64,000 nucleotides of DNA from Pogona vitticeps (Eukaryota > Chordata > Lepidosauria > Squamata > Agamidae), in contig NC_135783.1 in assembly GCF_051106095.1 (NCBI RefSeq), positions 204,086,472 to 204,150,471 of the forward strand, written 5' to 3'. The notes below the pieces were generated by a model, which saw only the letters and a program-made list of their open reading frames with translations, was not told the DNA's origin and did no database searches. Position numbers and translations under genes: made by a program. This document shows positions 31,205-44,000 of the stretch, piece by piece (position 1 is the first letter of the stretch; every line of letters begins with the position of its first letter).

Positions 31205-34200
31205 ATGCCCTCGTCCCAGGCCCGGCCCGTCGGGCGGATGGGGAGGCGCCGAGAGCCCCCCCGCCTGCGCCGCCGCCGAGAGGCTCCCCGTGAGTGTGTC
31301 CCCAGAGCGGTGGGGTCGGGTGGCGAACTTGGGGCGGGGGGGGGAGTCACTCGGGAAAGGCATCCTTCAGCCGTCGGGTTAGAGAGGACCCCGAAGGCAG
31401 GCTCGACAACACGCCGGACACTCCGCGTTTCCCAAAAGGAGGGGGCAGGCTTTTTTCTTAGCTTGAAGCGCCTGGAGCAACCGCTCGCTTATTTATGTAC
31501 TCTATTTAAAATATTTTTTTAGCCCACCTTTCTCCTTAAAAACGACCCAGGGCGGATTACACCATTAAAAAGACAATATGTAGAAGGTAAAAACAGTAGG
31601 TATCCAAGTATTTAAAAAGAATTCAACAACAACAACAAAAAAGATTAAAAACGGTAATAAAATCAATAATAAAACACCTTTAAAACAACAGAGCACAACC
31701 ATTCATTTAAACAACCCTCTCAGCCCACCAGTTATTAAGGGAGATCCTGCCCGAAGAGAAAGGTCTTTGCCCGCTTGGAGAAGGACTGCAAAGGGAGGTG
31801 CACCTGTGGGAGGGGGTGTCAGAGTCTGGGAGCAGCCACAGAGAAGGTTCTCTGTCTTGTCCCCACCAAGCACACTTTTGAGGGTGATGGGATGGAGAGA
31901 AAGGCCTCCCCTGATGATCTTAAAGCCCAGGCAGGGTAATAGAGAGAGACGCGGTCATTTACATAGATTGGGCCCAAGCAGTTTAATATTGTATACAGTC
32001 CCCTGACAGTCCACACAACGTATGCTGGAATCCCTCCCTTGGTTACGGTTTGAGACACCACGGTTGTCTGTTACATTTTTCCCTGTATACTGTGAGTGTT
32101 GAAGTGGGAAGGCACAAACCAGGAGTCTCAAACTCAATTTACCTGGGGGCCGCTGGAGGCAGAATCTGGGTGAGGCTGGGCCGCATCAGATTTTCTGCCA
32201 AGCGGAGCAAGAGCCCGAGGAAGCCACCCAGGAGTTTCCTTAGCCCAGCTGGGGCTCCGAGGAGGAAGGGCGTGCGAGCTCTCGTCGCCGGCCACGGCCC
32301 CCTCCAGTTCCTTCTTCACTGCCACTACCAGCAGCAGGATGAAGAAGTGGAGAAGGGAGGGAGTGCCGGTGACCACCTAGCCATAGGGAGGAGGGCACAA
32401 CATAAAAAAACCCTCACAGAATTCGCCTTGCCAAAGGAGAAAAGCCCCCACCAGTATCTGTGAAATTAAACAGAGGGGGCGGGGGGGGCCCACAGGTGCG
32501 CACGCATGCAAGCACACAAACACTCATACACGGAGGTCTGGCAATCTTCCTCTGAGGGCCCTCCTCAAAAAAGGCGCACTCAGCAGCAGCAGCTACCCCT
32601 ACCACGACAGAGGAGCATACGTTGCAAGGCGAGCCTAGGCAGCCTCCACAGCCGAGGCGGCTGAAGCAGGAGGAAGAGGAGGAAGCACCACCGGGTGCTG
32701 AGGCTGCCACTGACCGGGCTGGTGCTGGGAGTGCCGAGAGAGAAAGAGAGCTATTTCCCTGGAATAGGCGGCGGCGGCAGCTGCTGTTGGTGGCTTGGAG
32801 GCACTCTTCGAGGACGGGCCAGGAGCGAACTCCGCTCTCAGGCATTGCCCAATGGTGGCTCAGGCACTCAGGGAAGAGGGCCAGCAGCGTGCCTGGCTCG
32901 CCAGTTTTCCCACAAGACAGTGCCTCTTGCACCCTCCATCCGGAACTGCAGCCTGCCAGACAGAAGACAGATGGGCTGGCTGGCAAGCTGCAGTTCCAGA
33001 TGGAGGGTGCAAGAGGCGCTGTCTTGGAAGACAGCTGGCGAGCGAGGCTTTTTTTTTTACTCTTGACAGCTGAGGATGTGTGGGCGCTTTGGGGGGGCAG
33101 GCAAGGCGAGGGCCACAAACTATCATTCGGGGGGCCGCAAATGGCCCCCGGACCGCATGTTTGAAATCCCTGGCACAAACAGAGCACCAGCTGCTCAAGA
33201 GAATAAGGCAGAGTGTTCTTTCAAGGCTTGGAAGAGAGGTGTAAAAGTCATAAGTAGACCAAGACCTTAAATCTAGTACATTAGGCTCATGGAAACAATC
33301 TTCTTTGAATTCAGAGGGACAGCCTTTTGTGTGAACAGCAGGAGATTTGTGTTGTAACCTCTGTACCTGTGTTACAAGCAGAACTGAAATCTCAGTTGAG
33401 ACTTTCTGGCCAAGAAATGAACATGTTTTCCTTTCATAGCAAATAATGAAGATGAAGTAGAGGGGCTATTTCTTCCTGTGGGAGTAGATCTTCAGCAGAT
33501 AACTATACTGCCCAAAGCAGAATGGCAAAGGATTCAAGACAGCCTCACGGCCACAGCCAGAGAAGCAGCACGGATTCGTGCAGAAAGGAAAGCGCAGAAA
33601 GATCTGCACTTGAAGTCTCAAGCGCTGGTGAAGAATTGGACCAACACTATTGCAGTAAGAGACAGGTTTCAGTGCTTGTGGTTCTTTCTCAAATGTCTGG
33701 ATGTATTTGTTGCCTTTTTCTTATTACAGAGCAAGCCAAGAAACGTAGCCATCAAAGAGTTTTAGCCTAAACAGAACCTATGTTGTTAGTAGAGATGAGA
33801 CTGAAGTAGATTATTCGCTCCCATTCTCTTATCTGTGTGAATGTTTCAAGTGGAACTCACCAAAGTGGCAGAGCAACAAATAATAAAAGGATGTTAGTGG
33901 AAAATAGAAGACACTCTGGGGCCATTCACACTGAGTGGAGTTCATCTCCTCTTGTACCTATGATGTTGGTACTGCAACCAGGGAAGAAACAACAAAGTGG
34001 GACCAAAAAAAGAGACAACCATCTTGTTGTCTGGGTTTTTATTCTGCGTGTTTGCTCCAGTGCAGCATCTGCTCATAGGGATGCTAGCAATCCTGGTGAG
34101 TGGGTTCCATTTAATGATTTTCCTATGGGTATTTTTGTCAGTCAGTCTCCACCTCTCCATGCCTTGTGGATAGATAAAACCAGGAGGAGAGAGAAGTAGG

Positions 34201-37200
34201 CAGGGAAAGGGCAGAGACAGTAGACAGAAAAGGGAGGGCAGCTTGTATTGGGAGTGAGGCATCAGGGAGCAATTCCAGATGTGTTTGGCCATATTGGGAT
34301 ATCCCTGTACATCCAACACAAAATACCCTCCCTGTCTGTGGATGCTAGTAGTGGGATGAAGTTTTCAAATCTGTCATAAAAAAGACCACATTTACCCAGA
34401 GTAACCTCAGAAGAACCAGACAGAACACCATTGTGTGGTCAAACCTTAAATTTCCTCTGATTTGTTGTCCTTGTGTTCTTCCTAATCTGTTGTAAGTTAT
34501 TGTCAGTGCACTCCTAGATGTGTCTACTTGAAAGTAAATCTCACTGAATGCAGTGGAATTGCTTCTTAGTAAGTGTCTGTATATTTGCCACAGACCACAA
34601 TCTTATACATACTTACTTGTGAGTAACTCCCTTTGAAATTTGTAGGACTTAAACCTATGTTGATACAGTTGCAAAAATTTGCTAGGCTAGTTGTAAATTT
34701 GCTAGTTGTAAATGTTGGCATGAAAAAAGCTACACATAGGCGAAACAAACACATGGCTATTAGTTACCCTGTTGGCAGAATTTGTGGCCATAATGAGTGT
34801 TGTGCAAGTGGTTCCAATATGACAGGAGCTGCATCAGTTTATGTCCAGTGAAAAGTTAAACAGCAAATATCTCCATACATTTACCTTCTGTTCTGTGCAC
34901 ATACAGTTAGTGTGTGTGAATGCAAATAAGATATTTGCCATTGTCTTTGGAGCTGGTGGCAAAACTTTCATAATATGCAACAGTGAGAATTTATGCTTTT
35001 CAATAATCTTTTCTCTTGAGATGGAGTATTTAGTGGCACTTCAAAGGAATGTTGATCTGGTTTGTTTGTTTGTTTGCATGACTTTAAAGGTTCCAGCTTT
35101 GACCAATGTGCTTCTAATAACATCCCTGGTCGGAATGAGATTTATTTGCATTGCAGGGAATGTCACAAGCAAAACTGAAAGGGAAAAAAGTGCGACAAGA
35201 GAGAGGAGAAGAAGAAAAAAGAAAGGTTGACCTTGAAGAAGCAAAATACCAAGCACAGAAGCGAAAAGAGCAAATAGAACAAGCTAAAATCCAACAGTAC
35301 TATCAAAATGAAAGAGTTAAAAGATTCAATGTAATGTAGATCCGGCTCCTCACTCCTGTTTTAATTTCTTATCTATGTTCATATATAGCATCCCACTAAA
35401 TTTTCAAATTTTGTTTTGTAGAGAGCCCTCTTACTTACTGAAGTCTTGAAAGAAAGAGATGCTCAGATTGAATTTAAAAAGAACAGCAAACATCTATACC
35501 GCAAGAAAGAAGAAGAAATAGAGCGTGAGCATCAAAAAGCTATACAGATAGAGGAGGAAAAAGCAAAAGAGCGTCATATGAAGAGACTGCAGCTTAGCAA
35601 AGATCAACTAGAACAGTAAATATATTTACTATATCACTTAAAAAATTAAACATGACATTTGTTAGGCAGAAATATATAACAAACTATATACAACTTGATC
35701 TTTTCTAATACTTAGGAAGGAAAAGAAGCTAAATGCACTTATGGATGTTCTTGTAAAGATACAGGAATTTTTTTACTACAGCATTTGGTTAACAGCTGCT
35801 TCTCTGTTAGTGCCAGATATTAAAATCTTTGAGAGCTAACATGATATATTTTGTGGGGCCATATTCTGAACGAGCTTAACACCCTCTGCCTCTTGAAGGA
35901 AGTCTGCTAAAATAAGCAATTGCCCTGGCACTGGACTTCAAAAGAGAGAGGAACGACTTCTTAGTCTGCCATCAGCTGGAGCAAAAGTAGGCAAATGTTT
36001 GCTCCCATGAGCTCACGGGTCCCTCCTAACAGTCTATTTTGCAGCACCCACAACTGTTCCTCATCCCCAGTTTTTTAAGAAAACAAATGCTGTTCTCAAG
36101 CCACATCATACCTTTTGGTGGCGTGGATGGCACTTTTGCCAGGGGTTTGGCTCATCATGGCCCAGGGAGGGGATTTTTAACAAAATGAGAACTGACATGT
36201 GGTTTTGAAAAAGGCCCATTTGTGGTCTAGAACAGTGGTCCTCAACCTTGGGCCTACAGATGTTCTTGGACTTTAACTCCCAGAAACCTTGGCCAGCAGA
36301 GGTGGTGGTGAAGGTTTCTGGGAGTTGTAGTCCAAGAACATCTGGAGTCCCAAGGTGGGGGACCACTGGTCTAGAATAGCTCAAACAGAGGCGGGCCACA
36401 TGTTTTCAGGTGCAAGAGTGGGTGGGTGTAGTCCGTGGATTTCTGGAAATTATGGAGCCCTCACTAGACAGAGAAGGGTGCTGTACGGAGTTGGGAGTTT
36501 TAAAAATCATTTTAATACATTGTGAGCCACCTGTAAGATAAGTTTTGTTGAACAGCAGATTATACATCTTTGAAAGAGTTTGCCAATGTGTGATATAAAG
36601 AAACATTGTTTCTCTTGGACAAGTGACTTGAGTGTGTGAGTTAAGGTCAGACTCACTTTCCATCTCTAGTTCAGAATTTATTTTATCTGTAGAGAGACTT
36701 TAGACACTGGAGATACATCTTATTTACCATATGATTTCCTTTTTTTTTTTTAAGGATAAAAGAGCATGAACATTTAGCAGAACTGAGCAGGCTAGAAGAG
36801 AAAAAAGAAAGGGAAAACATTCAGGCATTGGCTAAGTTACACCAAATGGAAATGTTGAAAAAGGAGCAAGAGGAATATGAACAGAAATTTAAGCGTAAGC
36901 GGGAACATCAGGTACCATGCCAGTAGTCAAACAGCTAAAGGTTGGGCTCTAAGGAATGCTTTTTTATTGTTACAACATTATACGAACATTTAGAAATGCT
37001 GGGTTCCATAAATATTCTGCCAGAGACATAGTTAACAGATTTGTTGGTAACAAATAGAGGGCTAGTTGATTTCTGATGCTTTCCCAAGAGCCTGCAACAA
37101 GCTGACAGATTTTGTGGAGGAGCTTTTGATGTGTGTGATGGAGAAAAAGACAGCTTGAGGGCATGTGTGTTTTAGTATGTTTGTTAAACAGAAGCTAATT

Positions 37201-40200
37201 CAGCACCAGGAAGCCACACGTGGATTGTAATTAAATCTATGCAAAGAACAGATTGATTTTGGGCAGAATTGCAAAAGTTTTCCTTTTTGGAGATGAATTA
37301 TTTCAAGTGAAAAAAATCTCCAAAGACATTATCTGTTGCGCTGTGAGTCACGAAGTTCTTCTTTTTGTAGGGGTGGGTTCACTGACAGCCTGACTGAGCT
37401 TCAGCCTTTCTCACATCCTCCTTTGGGGGGAATCTCCTGTATGTCTTCCTCTGCATGCTGTCTGCCAGACTCTTCTTCAGGAATCCTGAAAGTGGTTTCA
37501 CTGGTCAAGAGGGTCTTCTCTTTCTTCTGCTCCTGTGAATCCTTTCCATGTGCTCCCACCATTATGTTTGTTCTCTCCTTAGCATTCTCCTCCTCTGCTG
37601 TGACGTTCTGTTCTTCCACCTCCAGTGCGCCTCTTGACTACTGCTGCTTGAGAGTTCTGTTGCTTGAGAGTTCTGTCCATGTACTCTTCATCTTCTCTTA
37701 TAGCCTTAAGTGTGGCCACTTCTTGCTCCAATTCTTTCACTTCTTCCAACACTGCTGTATGTGTATGCTGTTTTCTTCTCAGGCAGAAAGACAAACACAG
37801 TTTGCAGGTCAGCGCCACTGAATTGTCTCTTCCCTCCATAATCCCTGTTGCCTTTTTACTTTCTTCTGTTTGTCTATGAGTGCCCCTTTGTCTTGTCTGC
37901 CTTGAAGGTCCACTAGTATATTATATCTGGAACCTCGATTTTTTTTTTGTTAGAGGTCTTCTGTCAAATTCCTGTTTGCTCTTTCTGTCTGCTCACTTCT
38001 TGAGGTCTGTCTCAGTTTTATTCTTCTGCTGTGCTGTTAGGAGTTATCAAACAATGACTCTCCCGATGTTCACAGCTGCTGCTTATTACTTTCAGCAGTT
38101 ATCAGGACATAACCTCCTAGGTTGTGAGCATATGGTGCTTCTGAATGAGGAATTTAATGTGGGTTATTCCAGGCCACTTCCTGGTATTAATCTAAATTAC
38201 TCAGCTCTCTTCCTTTGTCACCTTGGTCTCCACTTTTTTCTTTTGTCTCTTCCTCCAGTAGACCCTTTCCTTACTACCTCCCCACTGACAAACTTCTGTT
38301 TGCTCCCCCTGTTTGCTTGCTCCCTGGGGTCTCAGTTTTATTCCTCTGTTGTGCTTCGTTAGGAGTCAGCCGACAGAATATTGGTCCAGTAAAAGCCACA
38401 GGTTGCATGTTTTCAGAGAGGAGATGTCCAGGAGATAGTCAGCCACAGCTCTGGTAGCTGTACTGTTGGTAGCTGTACTGGTAGATGCATGAGGTTACAT
38501 CAATATGCACTCTGATGTTTGTAGGACCACTGCTATATTAGATTTGGCTGAAGAAGCACAGAAGCTTAGGTTCCCCAGGGTGTGCGCAAGCTGCACTAAT
38601 GTGTAACATCCTTCATGTAACATCCAGATAATGGTACCACAAAACTTTACTCACAGACCTTACACAAGTGTGATATTAAGGACTGGATCTGTGTGATGAT
38701 CCTGATAGTACTATAACCCAATCAGAGAGAAAGTAAACATGTTTGACCAAGATGGTGAACTGGAACCTAGTATCCACTGGAGAAATAAAAGGGAACATTG
38801 CAAGTATTTTCCTAGCAAAGTATGTATGTTATTGTTGAATATTAGCAGTGCTTATATTATGTACCTCATTCTCATTTTTAATTCCTGGTAATCAAGAAAG
38901 CCCTTCTCATAACTCTTTAAGCACGATAAGGAATTCTTCAAAGCTATTTTGTTTTTTAAAATGTCAGTTTCCAAAATCTTTTCTATTCTTTTTTAACTGT
39001 TATTAATACTTCTTACCTTTCTCGTATTGTTAAGAGGAATTTAGAAACTATTACAAAGCAACTGGATGTAGATGGTTTGTCTTTTACCTCGCTATGTTCA
39101 GACATCAAAGACTGGTATGAGTTTCTACCCATGTCTGCTTATTACTTCATAAGACCACAAAACATCTTATCAGTCAAGATCAGTGTAAATCCCTGGTTAC
39201 AAAGAGCAGCATACAGACACAGCCTAGTTCACTAGACTGTAAAAAATGCACCTTTCACCCTAGCCAAAGCAGCCAAATTGGTTTGCTGCCAGCAGGGAAT
39301 GGAATGAAATAAACAAACTTGCCAATTTTCCTGTTTTTTAGCTGTAAACAGCTGTGACATAGATATCAGCTTGATGCATCTGCCCAGCTCTTTTCAGAAA
39401 AGCCCCCTACGACCTCACATTCTATCTGTAATCATTCTTCTCACAAGTTCCCTCACTGGTCCTGTTTGTCTAGGCCCCTATCTTCCATTACGTGGCCCTA
39501 CTAAGAGCAAGTGACGTTGAAGACTCAAATCAGCTGCCTAGGAACCTTCCTGTCCCTTACGTCCCACTTCATAGGAAAGGCACGGGGGCTAGAGAAGCCA
39601 GCTGCACTGGGAGCCGCCATGTCAGGCCATCTTCTATGCCATGAAGCAGCAATTCCTAACGGAGGAGCTTGTTGGGGAACACTGCTTAGCTTTCCCCCAA
39701 CCTGCTGAGTGGCATATATGTGTGGGGAAATAATGGGGAGTGATTTTCAATGTATATTTCAGTAAGCAAAATTAACTTTCTTACTTTTGTTTTGTTATTT
39801 TAAAGGCACATGTTGCTGATCAGGTAATTCTTAGAGCTATAGAAAAACAAAAACAAGAAGAAGAGGATGATAAAATCCGAGCACATTATAAAGCAAAACA
39901 AGCTATGATTAAATTGAGAAAAGCAAAAGAAGAAGAAATGCTTAGGTAGGCAGAATGAGTGATAGGTTTTATTGAAATAAAGTAAGATGCAGTTTTCTTG
40001 TATCATTAAATTTTCCAGCAGAGACACATCTCAGACACTGGGATGTTACTATTAGTCTAAATCATTATTTCAGTATTTGCCATTTGCTATATTTAAATAT
40101 GTTGAATTTTTCCAATATTTTATGAGTCTAAGGTCTATGAATGTAGTTAGCTTGTTGCACTATGTATAGTAAGATAGAATTAATATTTTTTTAAAAAATC

Positions 40201-40994
40201 AGTTGTGGCACTTTAAAGACTAACAGATTTAAGTATGCACTGGAATAAATCCTTTAGCCTTTAAGGTGCTGCAATACGTCAGCATTTTTTGTTTGCTTGT
40301 TGTACATTATTATAGTTATTTATAAAGTTCCTTCTCACAGTGCTAACATGCATACAAAGATCTGAAACCTAATTAACACTCACTCAGGAAGTGTTTCCTC
40401 AGTGAAGCTGCCCTCACAGAACACTTTGATCAGCAAAAGTGGGAGAACCAATGCTTACAGAACTTCCCCCAGTCCCTGCTTTCTTGCTGCACATGGGGAC
40501 ACATGTGGGACCCTGTGGAACAGTGTGTGGAGTTGTGCAGGAAAGAAAACCAGCTCTCCCCTCCTGTTCTTGCAGCAGAAGCCTCACTGCATGGGTGTCC
40601 TTTTTGCAGATAGAAGGATCTCTTATAGAAAAGAGCTTAGAGCTCAAGCTGATGGCGAATGTGTTGTGATTGCCCCTTATGGGAGCCCAGTTCATGCAGT
40701 TCTTATTCTGCCACAGAGGAGGAGAGACAGTACAATTACTATTTAAGCCACTGGACAGCCATCTGAAGTGCCTGAATCATATATACAGTAACAAAACATT
40801 ATCTACAGGATGGTAGTCTTCCATGTGAAGATTTTACTGATGTAGTAAATGTCTGAACTAAAATTGTTGTTTTGCTGACATCATTTGTGATGATGAAGAA
40901 TAAATAATTTGAGCAAAGTTTATGAATGCCTGCTATTTCTTTCTAATAGATTCTAATAATATTCTTCCCAGGAAATACAATTTTTTTCATGTGT

Positions 40995-41081
<87 letters not shown>

Positions 41082-44000
41082 CTGTTTGTTTGTTTGTTTG
41101 TTTGTTTGTTTATACCCCGCCTATCTGGCCCACCGGACCACTCTAGGCGGCTATAGTAATTAACTCTTTCTATGACTTTTGAAGTCATAGACTTTTCTGT
41201 GACTTTGGGGTCATAGTTTATTTCTGGATTAAAGCTGGAAACATGCTTTGTTCCTGTGCTCATAAAGACATTTTATCTCAGCATAATGGGCAGGGAATGG
41301 CAGTATTTCATGGATATCCCTGTACAGTGGTACCTTGACTTATGAACTTAATCTGTATTGGAACAGCATTTGTACATCGAAAAGTTCATAAATCAAGGCA
41401 AAATTTCCCATAGGAATGCATTGAAAACCATTTAATCTGTTCCGGCTGTTTTTCATTCGTATGTCGAGGAGCTGTTTGCAAGTAGAGGCATTAGTTCCCA
41501 TAGAAACTAATGCAAAGCCGGTTAATCCGTACTCTACCACTAGGGGGAAATTTTTTTAAAATTATTTTTCTTCTTCTGACCTAAGATGAACTTAGGTCAA
41601 AAAAGGGCAGGAAAGGGTTTTTTTGGTTCATAGGTCGAGGCTGCATTCACAAGTCGAAGCAACATTTTGTGAGCGGAGCCATTCGTGACTCGAAATGTTC
41701 ATAAGTAGAGATGTTTGTAAGTCGAGGTACCACTGTTATCAGTCAGCTATACTGAGACTTGCAAAGAATTATCTTGTCTATTTGTCAGGACAGTGTCACC
41801 ACTCATACACTTGATGGCAGAGATGGGGCATGAGTGCTGAATCGGAACCTTCTGTGATTTACATGGATAGTGCAAGTAACCAGCAGTCATGACATACCTC
41901 ACACCCTTTTGCAGAACACAGTTAAGGAATTACTGAACTCATTGATGGACTGTTGCAGGTTAATGGAGGAACAGAGAGAGAATATTAGCAATCGTCTGCT
42001 TAAATACATGAAAAAGAAAGTGGATGATGAAGACGAGCGCATTGCCAGAGAAGTTGCAGAGACAGAAGAAGAGCTTGAGAAAGAACGCAAAGCAAAAGAA
42101 GAAAAGAATAAAGCTGATTTAGAATCCATCAGAGACCACAGAATTGGTGTGGTAAGAAAGATCCACGCCCTCTTGCTATTCTTTTTTAGCTAGTCTTTGA
42201 AAAGAAGCTCCAGTGTAATGACATGGTCATTCTGAGCAAATTGCAGAAAAGCAAGCTCCGTTAAAATTAGCAGGATGTGCTTTAGAATAGAAGTCTGTAA
42301 TGATCAGTACGTTTGGCAGGTCTTCCTTCTTCACTCTGTCCTCTTACCTGGTACAGAATAGCATGGTACAAGTGGTTTTAAATTTACTGTGTTATTCCTT
42401 TGTTTCCCATCGTCATAGGGCACTGCATTAGTTGCCTAATGGTTCAGGGGCATATTGTAAAACCCTTGTTTGGACATTTAAAGCCCTACAATTTCCTTGC
42501 CCTAATTGTTTAGTAGAGCCAGTGGCCTGGCACATTCCTCTTAAGAGGACACATCGCAGATGCCAGACTTTTGTTGGTTCCTTTGGCAAAGGTGGCAAAT
42601 TTCAAGCTTTGGGCATTTTCTCACTTGGCTCCAACTCTGGAATTCTCTTTTCCAGTACCTTCATATGAAACCATAGTTGGACAAATTTAGGCGAGGTTTG
42701 AAAATCTGTATGTTCAATCTGGAACCATAGGTATCAGGTGTAAGGAGGGGTGAATGACCAGTGTATTTTTACTAGAACATTTTAACTAGTTTGTGCTAGT
42801 TTAATTCTTTTTGGATCACTGCCTATTACAAGGAATTTTATGTTGATGTACAAACTCACACATTTATTAGTGTTGTTAAAGGTTGTGTTTGTGTGTTTAG
42901 TGTTTTTACTGGAATGTGCTCTGGTGTAGTGTGCAATATAAATATTATTATTTGAAAGTACAAAACACTGTTCTTGACTGGCATCAAATAACAGATAAAA
43001 GTTTTAACCAAAAACCTGTCAGTTAAATATTGGTATAATAATATTGAATATAATATTTAATAATATAATAATAATTGTTGTTATGATTAAATTCAAAACA
43101 CTCTTTGACTGGTATTATATAACAGATACTGTACAAGTTTTAACCAAAAACCTATATATGAGCTAAATATTGGTATAATATGTATGTTGCTCCTAATATT
43201 GCCAATTCTATCATCATCATTCTATTAGCAGGATATCAGATTTTATTTCTGTTAGATATGAATTGGATTGTGTTCTTCTAGATAAAAATGAAGGAAGAGA
43301 AAGAGAAAGAGAGGAAACTTGAAGCTCAGCAAATACTTCGTGGACAGTTGGAAGCAGACAGGATCTATCAAGAGATGGAGAAAGATAAGAAACATAGAAA
43401 TCATTGTGCAAACTTAAAATTGCAAGAAGTCCATGTCATGCAAATAGTAAGTATGGGAATTATTGCTGCTATAGGAATTAATCTGTTACTTGTTAAAATC
43501 ACTTCAAAATTAGTGTTCCATTATGAGACCCTTTGCAAATGATCATACTTGTATATTAGCTCTCTCTCATCACTACTGTAAGCTTCCCAGCTCACAGCTT
43601 GTTAAGAAAGAGGGCTGTGGGATTTTATGTTTTTTTTAAACTCCAAGGCACAGATGTTATTAGAACTAACAGTAACTTGTAGTCTTGTTAGCAAAGCAAT
43701 CAACTCTGAATGGTCCATGTGTTTCATATCAGGTTCTTTTGCTGCTAAATGGGCCAGGAGCTAAACAAAAAAAAAAAAGTTTGATTTTGTATCCTGTTCA
43801 GAAACATCAGGTGGGAAGTAGCAGCTTAGTAACAGTGTTGTCATAAAACAGTATTTCATTTCAGCTGGGTTTATGCAGGAGCACTGCTCAGTAATGGCCT
43901 CTAATCTAATTTCAAGCCGTTAAAATGAAGGCACATTTAGTTATTGACCTCATTGCACCATAGTGTTCCTTATCCCGTGTTTATTATTTATCCCAACTAG

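Larger units (their letters stand above)
30430..31400. promoter_or_regulatory. CpG-rich divergent promoter of PHOSPHO2 and CFAP210
   Basis: A GC- and CpG-rich block sits between PHOSPHO2 (minus) and CFAP210 (plus), with the CFAP210 ATG at 31205 inside it. A consensus minus-strand donor CAG|GTGAGT (plus 31029-31037) gives a plausible PHOSPHO2 non-coding exon 1 that ends at 31035. The two genes' starts would then be under 170 bp apart, and the intervening DNA holds a CACGTG E-box (31060-31065) and an RFX-type X-box (31145-31157). Long frames on both strands here are GC artefacts. Confidence 0.75.

Noticed and set aside
30401-31522. Frames of 100-246 codons on both strands at the second CpG island
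   Set aside because: High-GC artefacts. Only the 28 codons from 31205 to the donor at 31290 are used, as CFAP210 exon 1.
32414-33198. Frames of up to 257 codons
   Set aside because: They fall wholly or mostly inside a non-autonomous hAT element with defined ends and target duplications.
40402-40746. Plus-strand 114-codon frame in CFAP210 intron 6
   Set aside because: Overlapping frames on both strands, no motif; splice phases of the flanking exons already join without it.
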